NCBI RefSeq assembly: GCF_020616555.1 | Contig: NZ_CP085173.1 | Location: 2,677,501 to 2,741,500 of the forward strand | DNA: 64,000 nt | Source of the DNA: Streptomyces longhuiensis | GTDB lineage: Bacteria > Actinomycetota > Actinomycetes > Streptomycetales > Streptomycetaceae | Direction of reading: 5' to 3' | Shown: positions 16,858-26,801 of the stretch, one piece after another | Position numbering within the stretch: the stretch's first letter is position 1 | How the letters are laid out: the number at the start of each line of letters is the position of its first letter | The notes under the pieces: model-generated | What the model saw: only the letters and a program-made list of their open reading frames with translations | The model's database searches: none | What the model was told of the DNA's origin: nothing | Program-made: the position numbers and the translations under genes

Positions 16858-18096
16858 ATGAGTGCTTCGCAGCCCCGCCACCCCGCCGACGTCCCGGTCG
16901 CAGTTCCGGACGACGTCCCGACGCTCCTCGTCAAGATATTCGGCAAGGACCGCCCCGGTATCACCGCCGGGCTCTTCGACACCCTCGCCGCCTACTCCGT
17001 CGATGTCGTCGACATCGAGCAGGTCGTCACCCGCGGCCGTATCGTCCTGTGCGCCCTGGTGACGGAGCCGCCCCCCGGTCTCGAGGGCGACCTGCGGTCC
17101 ACCGTCCACAGCTGGGCGGAGTCCATGCGGATGCAGGCCGAGATCATCTCGGGCATCGGCGACAACCGTCCGCGCGGTCTCGGCCGCTCGCTCGTCACCG
17201 TGCTCGGCCACCCGCTGACCGCGGAGACGACGGCCGCCATCGCCGCCAGGATCACCGGCACCGGCGGCAACATCGACCGTATCTTCCGGCTCGCGAAGTA
17301 CCCCGTGACCGCAGTCGAGTTCGCCGTCTCCGGTACCGAGACCGAGCCCCTGCGCACCGCACTCGCGACGGAGTCGGCGGCGCTCGGCGTCGATGTCGCC
17401 GTCGTCGCTGCCGGGCTGCACCGGCGCGCCCAGCGCCTCGTCGTGATGGACGTCGACTCGACGCTCATCCAGGACGAGGTCATCGAGCTCTTCGCGGCGC
17501 ACGCCGGCTGCGAGGACAAGGTCGCCGAGGTCACCGCGGCGGCGATGCGGGGCGAGCTGGACTTCGAGCAGTCGCTGCACGCGCGGGTCGCGCTGCTCGC
17601 CGGACTCGACGCGTCGGTCGTCGACAAGGTCCGCGCCGAGGTGCGGCTCACGCCCGGCGCGCGGACCCTGATCCGCACGCTGAAGCGGCTCGGCTATCAA
17701 GTGGGTGTCGTCTCGGGCGGGTTCACCCAGGTCACGGACGATCTGCAGGACCGGCTCGGGCTCGACTTCGCCCAGGCGAACACCCTGGAGATCGTCGACG
17801 GAAAGCTGACCGGCCGGGTCACCGGCGAGATCGTGGACCGCGCGGGCAAGGCGCGGCTGCTGCGCCGGTTCGCCGCGGAGGCCGGGGTGCCGCTCGCGCA
17901 GACCGTGGCGATCGGCGACGGCGCCAACGATCTGGACATGCTGAACGCGGCGGGCCTCGGTGTCGCCTTCAACGCGAAGCCCGTGGTCCGCGAGGCCGCG
18001 CACACCGCGGTGAACGTGCCGTTCCTCGACACCGTCCTCTACCTCCTCGGCATCACCCGTGAAGAGGTCGAGGCCGCGGACGCCCACGACGACTGA
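16858..18096 (+). CDS. serB: Phosphoserine phosphatase SerB (two ACT domains + HAD)
   Basis: 412 residues. Tandem ACT-like domains (about 22-95, KIFGKDRPGITAGLFDTL; and 110-185, TVLGHPLTAETTAAIAARI) precede the HAD phosphatase. The nucleophile motif D198-V-D200-S-T, VVSGGFTQV (motif II), the downstream Lys of RAGKARLL, and AIGDGANDLDML (motif III) are intact. It catalyses the last step of serine synthesis; ACT domains in this actinobacterial type bind serine for feedback control. It is monocistronic, ending in a strong hairpin. Confidence 0.96.
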   Translation: MSASQPRHPADVPVAVPDDVPTLLVKIFGKDRPGITAGLFDTLAAYSVDVVDIEQVVTRGRIVLCALVTEPPPGLEGDLRSTVHSWAESMRMQAEIISGIGDNRPRGLGRSLVTVLGHPLTAETTAAIAARITGTGGNIDRIFRLAKYPVTAVEFAVSGTETEPLRTALATESAALGVDVAVVAAGLHRRAQRLVVMDVDSTLIQDEVIELFAAHAGCEDKVAEVTAAAMRGELDFEQSLHARVALLAGLDASVVDKVRAEVRLTPGARTLIRTLKRLGYQVGVVSGGFTQVTDDLQDRLGLDFAQANTLEIVDGKLTGRVTGEIVDRAGKARLLRRFAAEAGVPLAQTVAIGDGANDLDMLNAAGLGVAFNAKPVVREAAHTAVNVPFLDTVLYLLGITREEVEAADAHDD

Positions 18097-18125
18097 CTCC
18101 GGCCGACGCGGACGATCACTGATGC

Positions 18126-18162
18126 GGCGGGCCCTGGTACCCATGCGGTACCGGGGCCCGCC
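18126..18162. terminator. Terminator between serB and the SixA-like gene
   Basis: GGCGGGCCCTGGTACC pairs with GGTACCGGGGCCCGCC (one G-U) over a short loop, between the convergent stops at 18096 and 18195. Confidence 0.82.
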
Positions 18163-18194
18163 GGCGTATCAGGGTCCGGCCGTCGGTCGACGGG

Positions 18195-18713
18195 TCATTC
18201 GGACGGTGCCCAGTAGTCGAGGAGGGTGGCGGTGCCCGGCTCGAGGGACTTCCAGGAGCCGGTGAAGGACAGGACCGCGAAGGCGGAGGTCGGGAAGCCG
18301 CGCCGGGCCATCCGCTCCCCCGCGTCGCCCTCGGCCTGCCCGGAGAGGATCTCGGCGAGCCCCTGGATCCCGGGATTGTGGCCGACCAGCACCGCGCTCC
18401 GCACGTCGTCCGGGGTCTCGTTCAGCACGGCGATGAGCTCACCGGGCGAGGCCTCGTAGACCCGCTCCTCGTACACCGTCCTCGGCCGGTGGGGCAGCTC
18501 GTGGACGGCGAGCTTCCACGTCTCACGGGTCCTCGCGGAGGTCGAGCAGAGGGCCAGGTCGAGGTCGATACCGGAGTCGGCGAGCTTGCGGCCGGCGACG
18601 GGGGCGTCCTTTCGGCCCCTCTCGGCGAGCGGCCTCTCATGGTCGGAGACCTGGGGCCAGTCCGCCTTCGCATGCCGGAAAAGGACAATCCTGCGGGGTT
18701 CTGCGACGCTCAT
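18195..18713 (-). CDS. SixA-type histidine phosphatase
   Basis: 172 residues. The catalytic RHAK motif is at 13-16 (LFRHAKADW), with RPLAERG, CSTSARTRETW (second Arg), YEASPGELIAVL and VGHNPGI (second His) following, the full arrangement of the SixA branch of the histidine-phosphatase superfamily. Members dephosphorylate phosphohistidine on proteins or small phospho-compounds. There is no histidine-phosphotransfer partner next to it; the substrate is unknown. Confidence 0.9.
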   Translation of the reverse strand: MSVAEPRRIVLFRHAKADWPQVSDHERPLAERGRKDAPVAGRKLADSGIDLDLALCSTSARTRETWKLAVHELPHRPRTVYEERVYEASPGELIAVLNETPDDVRSAVLVGHNPGIQGLAEILSGQAEGDAGERMARRGFPTSAFAVLSFTGSWKSLEPGTATLLDYWAPSE

Positions 18714-18797
18714 GGGTCCCAGCTTCGCATGAAACCGGCCACGGGGCGCAGAGAGTTGAAGCGCTCGACCGGCACGGGTGACACGCCTTGCGGAGGC

Positions 18798-19013
18798 TCA
18801 CGGGGCCGTGTGCAGCACCGCCTGCTGGATGCGGTCGAGCAGCTGGCCGACCGCCGGGTCGCCGGTCGCGGCGTGCGCGTCGGCCGGGTTGAGTATCAGG
18901 AGCAGGAGTACGGCGAAGATGATCGCCGGCAGGGCGATCGCCCACCACGGGAGCCTGACGTCGACGCCGCCCGCTGGGGCCGGGTGGGGCCGGGTGTGCG
19001 TAGGGGCCGACAT
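18798..19013 (-). CDS. Small single-pass membrane protein
   Basis: 71 residues from ATG 19013, chosen because GGAGG lies 5 nt upstream; a longer frame to 19070 lacks this. The N terminus is a Pro/His-rich stretch, then one strong helix (WWAIALPAIIFAVLLLLIL), then a short soluble tail (DPAVGQLLDRIQQAVL). Function unknown; it has the look of a streptomycete hypothetical. Confidence 0.7.
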   Translation of the reverse strand: MSAPTHTRPHPAPAGGVDVRLPWWAIALPAIIFAVLLLLILNPADAHAATGDPAVGQLLDRIQQAVLHTAP

Positions 19014-19171
19014 GACGCCTCCGGGGTCATCGAGATGCTCGGTGCCGTGGTCCGCGGTACTCGCGGTCACATCTCGAATCTACGGAAGGCCGGGCCCTCA
19101 ACCCATCCGGTGATCCACCCAGTTGACCCTGACACTGACCCCCTAGGGGTTGGGGGTGCTAGCCCCACCGA

Positions 19172-19194
19172 CCCCGGCCGCGAACGGGCCGGGG
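19172..19194 (-). terminator. Candidate terminator of the MFS operon
   Basis: CCCCGGCC pairs perfectly with GGCCGGGG over 7 nt, 34 nt past the SGM_5486-like stop codon. Confidence 0.5.
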
Positions 19195-19227
19195 ACCGCT
19201 GTCACGGCGTCGCGACGGCGTCCATGG

Positions 19228-19347
19228 TCACGGTGAGGCGATCGAGGCGATGACCGCGATGATCACGGTGATGGCCAGCATCGAGCCGAGCACGATGAGG
19301 AGCTTCTTCTGGCCGTTCTGGGGGTTCGGGTCGAGCACAGGCGACAT
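19228..19347 (-). CDS. SGM_5486-family transporter-associated micropeptide
   Basis: 39 residues: MSPVLDPNPQNGQKKLL, then a single hydrophobic helix (LIVLGSMLAITVIIAVIASI) ending ASP. I recognise it as the SGM_5486 family, small membrane peptides encoded next to CynX/NimT-type MFS transporters in Streptomyces. It sits 60 nt downstream of such a transporter on the same strand, so it probably assists assembly or activity of that transporter. Too small for default gene callers. Confidence 0.8.
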   Translation of the reverse strand: MSPVLDPNPQNGQKKLLIVLGSMLAITVIIAVIASIASP

Positions 19348-19407
19348 GCGAGTCAGTCTCGCACCCTTTGCCCCGGCTCCGGGAGCCGGGGTGGGCACGG
19401 GCGGAGG

Positions 19408-20691
19408 TCAGGCCGCGCCGGCCGGAGCGGCCTCGTCCTCGACCGTACGGTTGCGTCCCGCGATGACGCCCACCACGATCTGCGGCACCATCAGGGCCGC
19501 CATGAGCGCGATCGGGACGCCCCAGCCGCCGCTGTGCTGGTAGAGCACGCCGACGAGCAGCGGTCCCGGGATGGAGATCAGATAGCCGGTGCTCTGGGCG
19601 AAGGCGGAGAGCTTGGCGACGCCCGTACCGGTCCGCGCCCGCATGCCGACCATCGTCAGGGCGAGCGGGAAGGCGCAGTTGGAGATGCCGAGGAGGATGG
19701 CCCAGGCCCAGGCGCCGCCGGACGGGGCGAGGTAGAGGCCCGCGTAACCGGCGAGTCCGCACACGCCGAGGGCGACCACGATGGGGCCCTGGCTGGGCAG
19801 GCGGGTGGCGAGGCGCGGGATGACGAAGGCGAGCGGTACGCCCATCGCCATGGTGACGGCGAGCAGCACGCCCGCGGTGCCCGCGGAGACTCCGGCGTCA
19901 CGGAAGATCTGCGCCATCCAGCCCATGGTGATGTAGGCAGCGGTGGCCTGGAGGCCGAAGAAGACGGCGAGCGCCCAGGCGGTGCGGCTGCGGGTGATGC
20001 GCAGGCCGTCGTCGTGCTGCGGGGTGCCGGAGGTGGCGCCGCCCTCGGCTCCCCGTGCGCGGACGAGCGGGACCCACGGGACGACGGCGGCCACGGCGAG
20101 AACGGCCCAGACGGCGAGTCCGGTCTTCCAGCTGCCGCCGAGCGCGTCCGTCATGGGCACGGTCACGGCCGCCGCGAGGGAGGTGCCGAGCGCGAGGGCC
20201 ATCGAGTAGAGGCCGGTCATGGAGCCCACGCGGTCGGGGAACCAGCGCTTGACGATCACCGGCATGAGGACGTTGCTGACCGCGATGCCCATGAGGGCGA
20301 GGCCACTGGCGACGAGGAAGCCGACGGTGCTGCCGGTGAACGGGCGGATCACCAGACCGGCGGCGATCGCGGCCATGCCGGCGCACACCACGGCGCCGGG
20401 GCCGAAGCGGCGGGCGAGCCGGGGCGCCATCACGCCGAAGATCGCGAAACAGAGCGGGGGTACGGAGGTGAGGAGACCGGCGACGCTGCCGCTCATGCCG
20501 AGCCCGTCGCGCACCTCTTCGAGGAGGGCGCCGAGGCTGGTGATGGCGGGGCGCAGGTTCAGAGCCGCGAGGACGATGCCCACGATCATCAGGCGCACGG
20601 CCCACGCGCGCGTGGGGGCCGTTTTCGCTGCGGGTGCGCTCTCGGTCCGTATCGGGGTCTGTGTCATCGTCGGGGTTTCCTCACTGGCCAT
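19408..20691 (-). CDS. MFS transporter, CynX/NimT family
   Basis: 427 residues with 12 predicted helices. Family signatures are LNLRPAITSLGALLEEV after helix 1, GMAPRLARRFG-type loop (FGVMAPRLARRFGPG) and NVLMPVIVKRWFPDR before helix 5. CynX relatives import cyanate or export nitroimidazole-like compounds; the true substrate here is unknown. ATG 20691 gives the longest form; a second ATG eight codons later (MTQTPIRT) has GAGGA upstream and may be the real start. Transcribed divergently from a FadR-type regulator with palindromes between. Confidence 0.9.
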   Translation of the reverse strand: MASEETPTMTQTPIRTESAPAAKTAPTRAWAVRLMIVGIVLAALNLRPAITSLGALLEEVRDGLGMSGSVAGLLTSVPPLCFAIFGVMAPRLARRFGPGAVVCAGMAAIAAGLVIRPFTGSTVGFLVASGLALMGIAVSNVLMPVIVKRWFPDRVGSMTGLYSMALALGTSLAAAVTVPMTDALGGSWKTGLAVWAVLAVAAVVPWVPLVRARGAEGGATSGTPQHDDGLRITRSRTAWALAVFFGLQATAAYITMGWMAQIFRDAGVSAGTAGVLLAVTMAMGVPLAFVIPRLATRLPSQGPIVVALGVCGLAGYAGLYLAPSGGAWAWAILLGISNCAFPLALTMVGMRARTGTGVAKLSAFAQSTGYLISIPGPLLVGVLYQHSGGWGVPIALMAALMVPQIVVGVIAGRNRTVEDEAAPAGAA

Positions 20692-20704
20692 GACCCCATC
20701 TTAG

Positions 20705-20731
20705 AATCATGGGATGATTGGGTGTCCAATC
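20705..20731. promoter_or_regulatory. Overlapping palindromic operators between MFS and FadR-type genes
   Basis: AATCAT-GGG-ATGATT (20705-20719) is a perfect palindrome, and GATTGG-GTGT-CCAATC (20716-20731) has perfect 6-bp arms; the two share the GATT. Placement in the divergent promoter region suits binding by the adjacent GntR/FadR protein. Confidence 0.65.
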
Positions 20732-20818
20732 GGATTGCGTCACACTTGGCGCGGCCACCCCGTCCGCGCCCGTTTCTGCCCGCCCCGGTTCGCCCCGGAC
20801 ATCGCACCAAGGACCGTC

Positions 20819-21502
20819 ATGCCGCTGACCTCCCCCAGGCGCTCGGCTCTCTCCGAACAGGTCATCGCCGAGCTGCGCGCCCAGATCTCGTCGGGCGAGT
20901 GGCCGGTGGGCTCCCGTATCCCGACCGAGCCCGAGCTGGTCGAGCAGCTCGGCGTCGCGCGCAACACGGTGCGCGAGGCCGTGCGCGCGCTCGCCCACAA
21001 CGGCCTGCTCGACATCCGGCAGGGGTCGGGCACCTACGTCGTCGCGACCAGCGAGCTGGCGGGCGTGATGCAGCGCAGGTTCGCCGACGCCGACCCCCGG
21101 CACATCGCCGAGCTGCGCTCGACCCTGGAGTCCAGCGCCGCGAGCCTCGCCGCGCAGCGCCGTACCGAACGCGACCTCAAGCAGCTCGACGCGCTGATGG
21201 TGCGCCGCGAGGACGCCTGGGCGTCGGGCGACGCGGAGGCGTTCGTGGCGGCCGACGCGACCTTCCATCTGGCGGTCGTGGCCGCGTCGCACAACGACGT
21301 CATGACGGCGATGTACGCGGATCTCGGTGAGGTCCTGCGCGACGTCCTGCGCGTGGACGTGGGCGAGGAGCTGACGCCCGAGAACCACATGGACCACACG
21401 GGTCTGCTCGACGCGATCCGGGTCGGCGACGCGGAGGCCGCCGCGGCGGAGGCGGCGCGGTACCCGTTCCTGTGCCTGCCGATCCCGTCCGCCGCTCAGT
21501 AG
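20819..21502 (+). CDS. FadR/GntR-family transcriptional regulator
   Basis: 227 residues from ATG 20819 (AAGGA upstream); an in-frame ATG at 20714 lies inside the operator region and is unlikely. The N-terminal winged helix (LSEQVIAELRAQISSGEWPVGSRIPTE, ELVEQLGVARNTVREAVRALAHNGLL, RQGSGTYV) is followed by an FCD ligand domain (about 85-220) with metal-binding-type residues DATFHLAVVAASHN and HTGLLDAI. It most likely represses the divergent CynX-type transporter in response to an organic acid-like ligand. Confidence 0.92.
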   Translation: MPLTSPRRSALSEQVIAELRAQISSGEWPVGSRIPTEPELVEQLGVARNTVREAVRALAHNGLLDIRQGSGTYVVATSELAGVMQRRFADADPRHIAELRSTLESSAASLAAQRRTERDLKQLDALMVRREDAWASGDAEAFVAADATFHLAVVAASHNDVMTAMYADLGEVLRDVLRVDVGEELTPENHMDHTGLLDAIRVGDAEAAAAEAARYPFLCLPIPSAAQ

Positions 21503-21530
21503 GCCGGAAACCCGGGCCCGGGCCCGGCGC

Positions 21531-21908
21531 TCAGCTGTCGGCCTTGGCGTGACTGATCCAGGCCGAGCGGACCTCTTTCCAGCACCGGCCGGTGAGCCGC
21601 ACGGTCTCGGCGGCCTCGGCCGGAATCCGCCCGCCGTCGCTGTCTATGTCCCACCAGCGCTCGCACTCGACGTGGAGGCTGACCGCGTCGGTCGCCGGAT
21701 ACGGGTTGTGGCAGTACGCGGTCACGTCCGAACCGGTGACGGTCACCCGGCAGTCCGCTCCGAAGGGCTCTGTCCTTCGGTCGTCTCCAGCGTCGGCCAC
21801 GCGCGCGTGGGGCGCGGTCCGGACGGGGCGGGAAGCGGCGTCGTACGGCACCGCGAAGAGGAGTACGAGAGCTGCGAGTACCGGGGCACTGCGCTGGAGA
21901 TGGCGCAC
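21531..21908 (-). CDS. Secreted hypothetical protein
   Basis: 125 residues from GTG 21908, which has GAGGAGG 8 nt upstream; the in-frame start at 21971 is unsupported. A signal-like segment (APVLAALVLLFAVPYDAAS) precedes a short domain with four Cys (ADCRVTV, AYCHNPYP, VECERWW, GRCWKEV), probably two disulfides. No family recognised. Exported small Cys-containing proteins of this kind are common and uncharacterised in streptomycetes. Confidence 0.7.
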   Translation of the reverse strand: MRHLQRSAPVLAALVLLFAVPYDAASRPVRTAPHARVADAGDDRRTEPFGADCRVTVTGSDVTAYCHNPYPATDAVSLHVECERWWDIDSDGGRIPAEAAETVRLTGRCWKEVRSAWISHAKADS

Positions 21909-22006
21909 AAGGGGACCTCCTCGGCCGTACGGGAGAGGGGGAACGAACGCCTTCTCAGCCTGCGTGCCCACCCCGCGCGCCCGCCCGGCCGGTGGGCCGA
22001 ACGGGT

Positions 22007-22045
22007 GACGCCCCGCCCCCCGCGCGGTGCGGGGAACGGGGCGTC
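22007..22045 (-). terminator. Terminator of the fabG-fabI operon
   Basis: GACGCCCCG pairs perfectly with CGGGGCGTC, enclosing a nested CCCCGC/GCGGGG stem; 16 nt past the fabI stop. Confidence 0.8.
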
Positions 22046-22061
22046 GGCCACGTACGGGTGA

Positions 22062-22829
22062 TCAGGCGCCGATCGCGTGCAGACCGCCGTCGACGTGGAT
22101 GATCTCGCCGGTGGTCTTCGGGAACCAGTCGCTCAGCAGGGCGACGATGCCCTTGCCGGCCGGCTCCGGGTCCTTGAGGTCCCACTCCAGCGGAGCGCGG
22201 TCGTCCCAGACGGCGGCCAGCTCGCTGAAGCCCGGGATGGACTTGGCGGCCATGGAGCCGATCGGGCCCGCCGAGATGAGGTTCGAGCGGACGTTCTGCT
22301 TGCCGAGGTCACGCGCGAGGTACCGGTTGGTGGCCTCGAGGGCGGCCTTGGCCGGACCCATCCAGTCGTACTGCGGCCAGGCGTACTGGGCGTCGAAGGT
22401 GAGGCCGACGACCGAGCCGCCGTTCTGCATCAGCGGCAGGCAGGCCATGGTCAGCGACTTCAGGGAGAAGGCGGAGACATGCATGGCCGTGGCGACCGAC
22501 TCGAACGGGGTGTTGAGGAAGTTGCCGCCGAGGGCGTCCTGCGGCGCGAAGCCGATGGAGTGCACGACGCCGTCGAGGCCGCCGAGCTCCTCACCGACGA
22601 CCTCGGCGAGGCGGCCGAGGTGCTCGTCGTTGGTGACGTCGAGCTCGATGACCTTGGTGGGCTTGGGGAGCTTCTTGGCGATGCGCTCGGTCAGCGTGGG
22701 CCGCGGGAACGCGGTGAGGATGATCTCCGCACCCTGCTCCTGGGCCAGCTTCGCGGCGTGGAAGGCGATGGAGGACTCCATCAGCACACCGGTGATCAGG
22801 ACGCGCTTGCCCTCGAGAATTCCGCTCAT
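22062..22829 (-). CDS. fabI: Enoyl-ACP reductase (FabI/InhA type)
   Basis: 255 residues. GKRVLITGVLMESSIAFHAAKLAQEQG is the FabI/InhA glycine-poor nucleotide-binding loop; VHSIGFAPQDALGG, then YDWMGPAKAALEATNRYLARDLG supply the catalytic Tyr-x6-Lys; the end is FPKTTGEIIHVDGGLHAIG. It reduces trans-2-enoyl-ACP with NADH in type II fatty acid synthesis and is the isoniazid/triclosan target class. It is 5 nt downstream of fabG, an arrangement conserved in actinobacteria. Confidence 0.95.
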   Translation of the reverse strand: MSGILEGKRVLITGVLMESSIAFHAAKLAQEQGAEIILTAFPRPTLTERIAKKLPKPTKVIELDVTNDEHLGRLAEVVGEELGGLDGVVHSIGFAPQDALGGNFLNTPFESVATAMHVSAFSLKSLTMACLPLMQNGGSVVGLTFDAQYAWPQYDWMGPAKAALEATNRYLARDLGKQNVRSNLISAGPIGSMAAKSIPGFSELAAVWDDRAPLEWDLKDPEPAGKGIVALLSDWFPKTTGEIIHVDGGLHAIGA

Positions 22830-22834
22830 GGTGA

Positions 22835-23551
22835 TCAGTGACCCATGCCCAATCCGCCGTCGACGGGAATGACGGCTCCAGTGATGTACGAGGCGTCGTC
22901 CGAGGCGAGGAACCGCACCGTCGCGGCGATCTCCTCGGGCTGCGCGTAGCGGCCGAGGGGCACCTGCTTCACGATGCCCTCGCGCTGCTCGTCGGTGAGC
23001 GCCTTGGTCATGTCGGTGTCGACGAAACCGGGCGCGACGACGTTGAAAGTGAGGTTGCGCGACCCGAGCTCACGGGCGAGGGAGCGCGCGAAACCGACCA
23101 GACCCGCCTTCGACGCGGCGTAGTTCGCCTGTCCCGCGGAGCCGAGCAGGCCGACCACGGAGGAGATGAGTACGACGCGGCCCTTCTTGGCGCGCAGCAT
23201 GCCGCGGTTGGCACGCTTCACGACCCGGAAGGTGCCGGTGAGGTTGGTGTCGAGGACCGACGTGAAGTCGTCCTCGGACATGCGCATGAGGAGCTGGTCC
23301 TTGGTGACGCCGGCGTTGGCCACGAGGACCTCGACGGGACCGTGCTTCTCCTCGATCTCCTTGTAGGCCTGCTCCACCTGCTCGCTGTCGGTGATGTCGC
23401 ACTTGACGGCGAGGAAGCCGGCCTTCTCCAACTCGGCCGCGTCGCCCGAGCGGTACGTGATCGCGACCTTGTCGCCGGCGTCGGCGAACGCACGGGCGAT
23501 GGCGAGGCCGATGCCCCGGTTTCCTCCGGTGACGAGAACCGAGCGGCTCAA
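22835..23551 (-). CDS. fabG: 3-oxoacyl-ACP reductase FabG
   Basis: 238 residues from a TTG start (23551) with AAGGG 7 nt upstream. TGGNRGIGLAIA (cofactor loop), NAGVTKDQLLMRM, LISSVVGLLGSAGQANYAASKAG (Ser, Tyr, Lys) and the end ITGAVIPVDGGLGMGH are canonical FabG. NADPH-dependent reduction of beta-ketoacyl-ACP precedes the dehydratase and the FabI step, so this operon supplies both FAS II reductions. TTG initiation may keep expression moderate. Confidence 0.95.
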   Translation of the reverse strand: MSRSVLVTGGNRGIGLAIARAFADAGDKVAITYRSGDAAELEKAGFLAVKCDITDSEQVEQAYKEIEEKHGPVEVLVANAGVTKDQLLMRMSEDDFTSVLDTNLTGTFRVVKRANRGMLRAKKGRVVLISSVVGLLGSAGQANYAASKAGLVGFARSLARELGSRNLTFNVVAPGFVDTDMTKALTDEQREGIVKQVPLGRYAQPEEIAATVRFLASDDASYITGAVIPVDGGLGMGH

Positions 23552-23576
23552 CGGATCACCCTTTCGATAGCGGTCT

Positions 23577-23601
23577 GGTACCTCGAAAACCTATCGGTAC
23601 C
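23577..23601 (-). promoter_or_regulatory. fabG promoter region: -10 flanked by GGTACC palindromes
   Basis: TAGGTT (23588-23593, reverse strand) suits a -10 hexamer; GGTACC occurs at 23577-23582 and 23596-23601, symmetrically around it. Such placement would let a dimeric repressor occlude the -10. Confidence 0.4.
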
Positions 23602-23795
23602 GCCCTGGATCCGGAGAATCGACCACCGACAGTGGCGCCGGACAGTCGCTGTCGGGTCCCTACAGAAAAGTGTGGCCGCGGGGCCCGCCGACGCGACATG
23701 ATCGGGGCTGACCGGTGCCCGCACCCGGGAGCGGCCGGTGCCCGAGACGCCTGACAGCGCTGGCGACAGCGTCTCCGACAGCAGGGAGAACATCC

Positions 23796-25315
<1,520 letters not shown>

Positions 25316-25319
<4 letters not shown>

Positions 25320-26719
25320 GCCCTATGAGTCCTCGTACGAACAAGCCCCACGAGATCGTCGAGCGTGCCCTCGAACTGTCCACGGCCGACGGCTGCGTGG
25401 TCATCGCCGACGAGCAGTCCACCGCCAATCTGCGCTGGGCGGGCAACGCGCTCACGACGAACGGGGTCACGCGCGGGCGCACCCTCACGGTCATCGCGAC
25501 CGTCGACGGCAAGGAGGGCACGGCCTCCGGGGTCGTCTCCCGCTCGGCCGTGACCCCGGACGACCTCGAACCGCTGGTGCGGGCCGCCGAGGCCGCCGCC
25601 CGGGGCGCGGCGCCCGCCGAGGACGCCGGGCCGCTGGTCTCCGGAGTGCCGCACTCCCCCGACTTCACGGACGCGCCCGCCGAGACCTCGTCGGCCGTCT
25701 TCGCGGACTTCGCACCGGCCCTGGGCGAGTCGTTCGCCCGCGCCCACGCGGGAGGCCGTGAGCTGTACGGCTTCGCCAACCACGAGCTCGTCTCCAGCTA
25801 TCTCGGTACGTCGACGGGCCTGCGCCTGCGGCACGACCAGCCGAACGGGACGCTGGAGGTGAACGCGAAGTCCCCGGACCGGACGCGCTCGGCCTGGGCG
25901 GGGCGCTCGACGCGCGACTTCAAGGACGTCGACCCGGGCGCGCTCGACGCCGAGCTGGCGCAGCGCCTCGACTGGGCGCGCCGCCGCATCGAGCTGCCCG
26001 CGGGCCGGTACGAGACGCTGCTGCCGCCGACCGCGGTCGCCGACCTGCTGATCTACCAGCTGTGGTCGTCCGCGGCCCGGGACGCCGCCGAGGGCCGGAC
26101 CGTCTTCAGCAGGCCGGGCGGCGGCACGCGCGTCGGCGAGCGGCTCACCGAGCTCCCGCTGACGCTGCGCAGCGACCCGAACGAGCCGGGCCTGGAGTCG
26201 GCGCCGTTCGTCCTCGCGCACGCCTCGGGCGACAGCGCTTCCGTGTTCGACAACGGGCTGCCGCTGACGGCGACGGACTGGGTGCGCGAGGGCGAGCTGG
26301 CCCGTCTGACGACGACCCGGCACAGCGCGGGCCTCACCGGTCTCCCGGTGGCGCCGGCGATCGACAACCTGATCCTGGACGGGGGCGAGGACCGTTCCCT
26401 GGACGAGATGGTCGCGGCCACCGGGCGCGGGCTGCTCCTGACCTGCCTCTGGTACATCCGCGAGGTCGATCCGGCGACGCTGCTGCTGACCGGGCTGACC
26501 CGGGACGGGGTGTACCTCGTGGAGGACGGCGAGGTGGTGGGCGAGGTGAACAACTTCCGGTTCAACGAGTCGCCCGTCGACCTGCTGGGGCGCGCGGTGG
26601 AGGCCGGCCGGACGGAAAAGACGCTGCCCAGGGAGTGGAGCGACTGGTTCACTAGGGCTGCGATGCCCGCCCTGCGGGTGCCGGACTTCAACATGAGCTC
26701 GGTCAGCCAGGGCGTCTGA
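25316..26719 (+). CDS. TldE/PmbA-family protease partner subunit
   Basis: 467 residues from GTG 25316 with AGGAGG 7 nt upstream, overlapping tldD by 4 nt; an ATG three codons later is also possible. It has the PmbA/TldD fold ([82 protein letters not shown] in two parts) but no HExxxH motif, as expected of the non-catalytic TldE subunit. Coupled translation supports a 1:1 heterodimer with TldD. Confidence 0.92.
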
Positions 26720-26728
26720 CCCCCATAG

Positions 26729-26750
26729 ACTCGCCCATACACTGGCGAGT
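26729..26750 (+). promoter_or_regulatory. Inverted repeat upstream of tyrS
   Basis: ACTCGCC and GGCGAGT form perfect 7-bp arms over 8 nt, 50 nt before tyrS and 10 nt after tldE. It may be a tldE terminator or part of the tyrS promoter. No T-box (specifier loop or NCCA bulge) is visible. Confidence 0.4.
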
Positions 26751-26801
26751 ACTCACCAGCACTGTTTGACCCATCAGCACCGTTCAAGGAGACACACGAC
26801 C

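Noticed and set aside
16327..18144. 605-residue reverse frame over serB and the repeats
   Set aside because: Antisense to serB and to tandem repeats; no domain and no plausible start.
26720..26801. T-box leader before tyrS
   Set aside because: The gap is 82 nt, with no T-box sequence or specifier stem.
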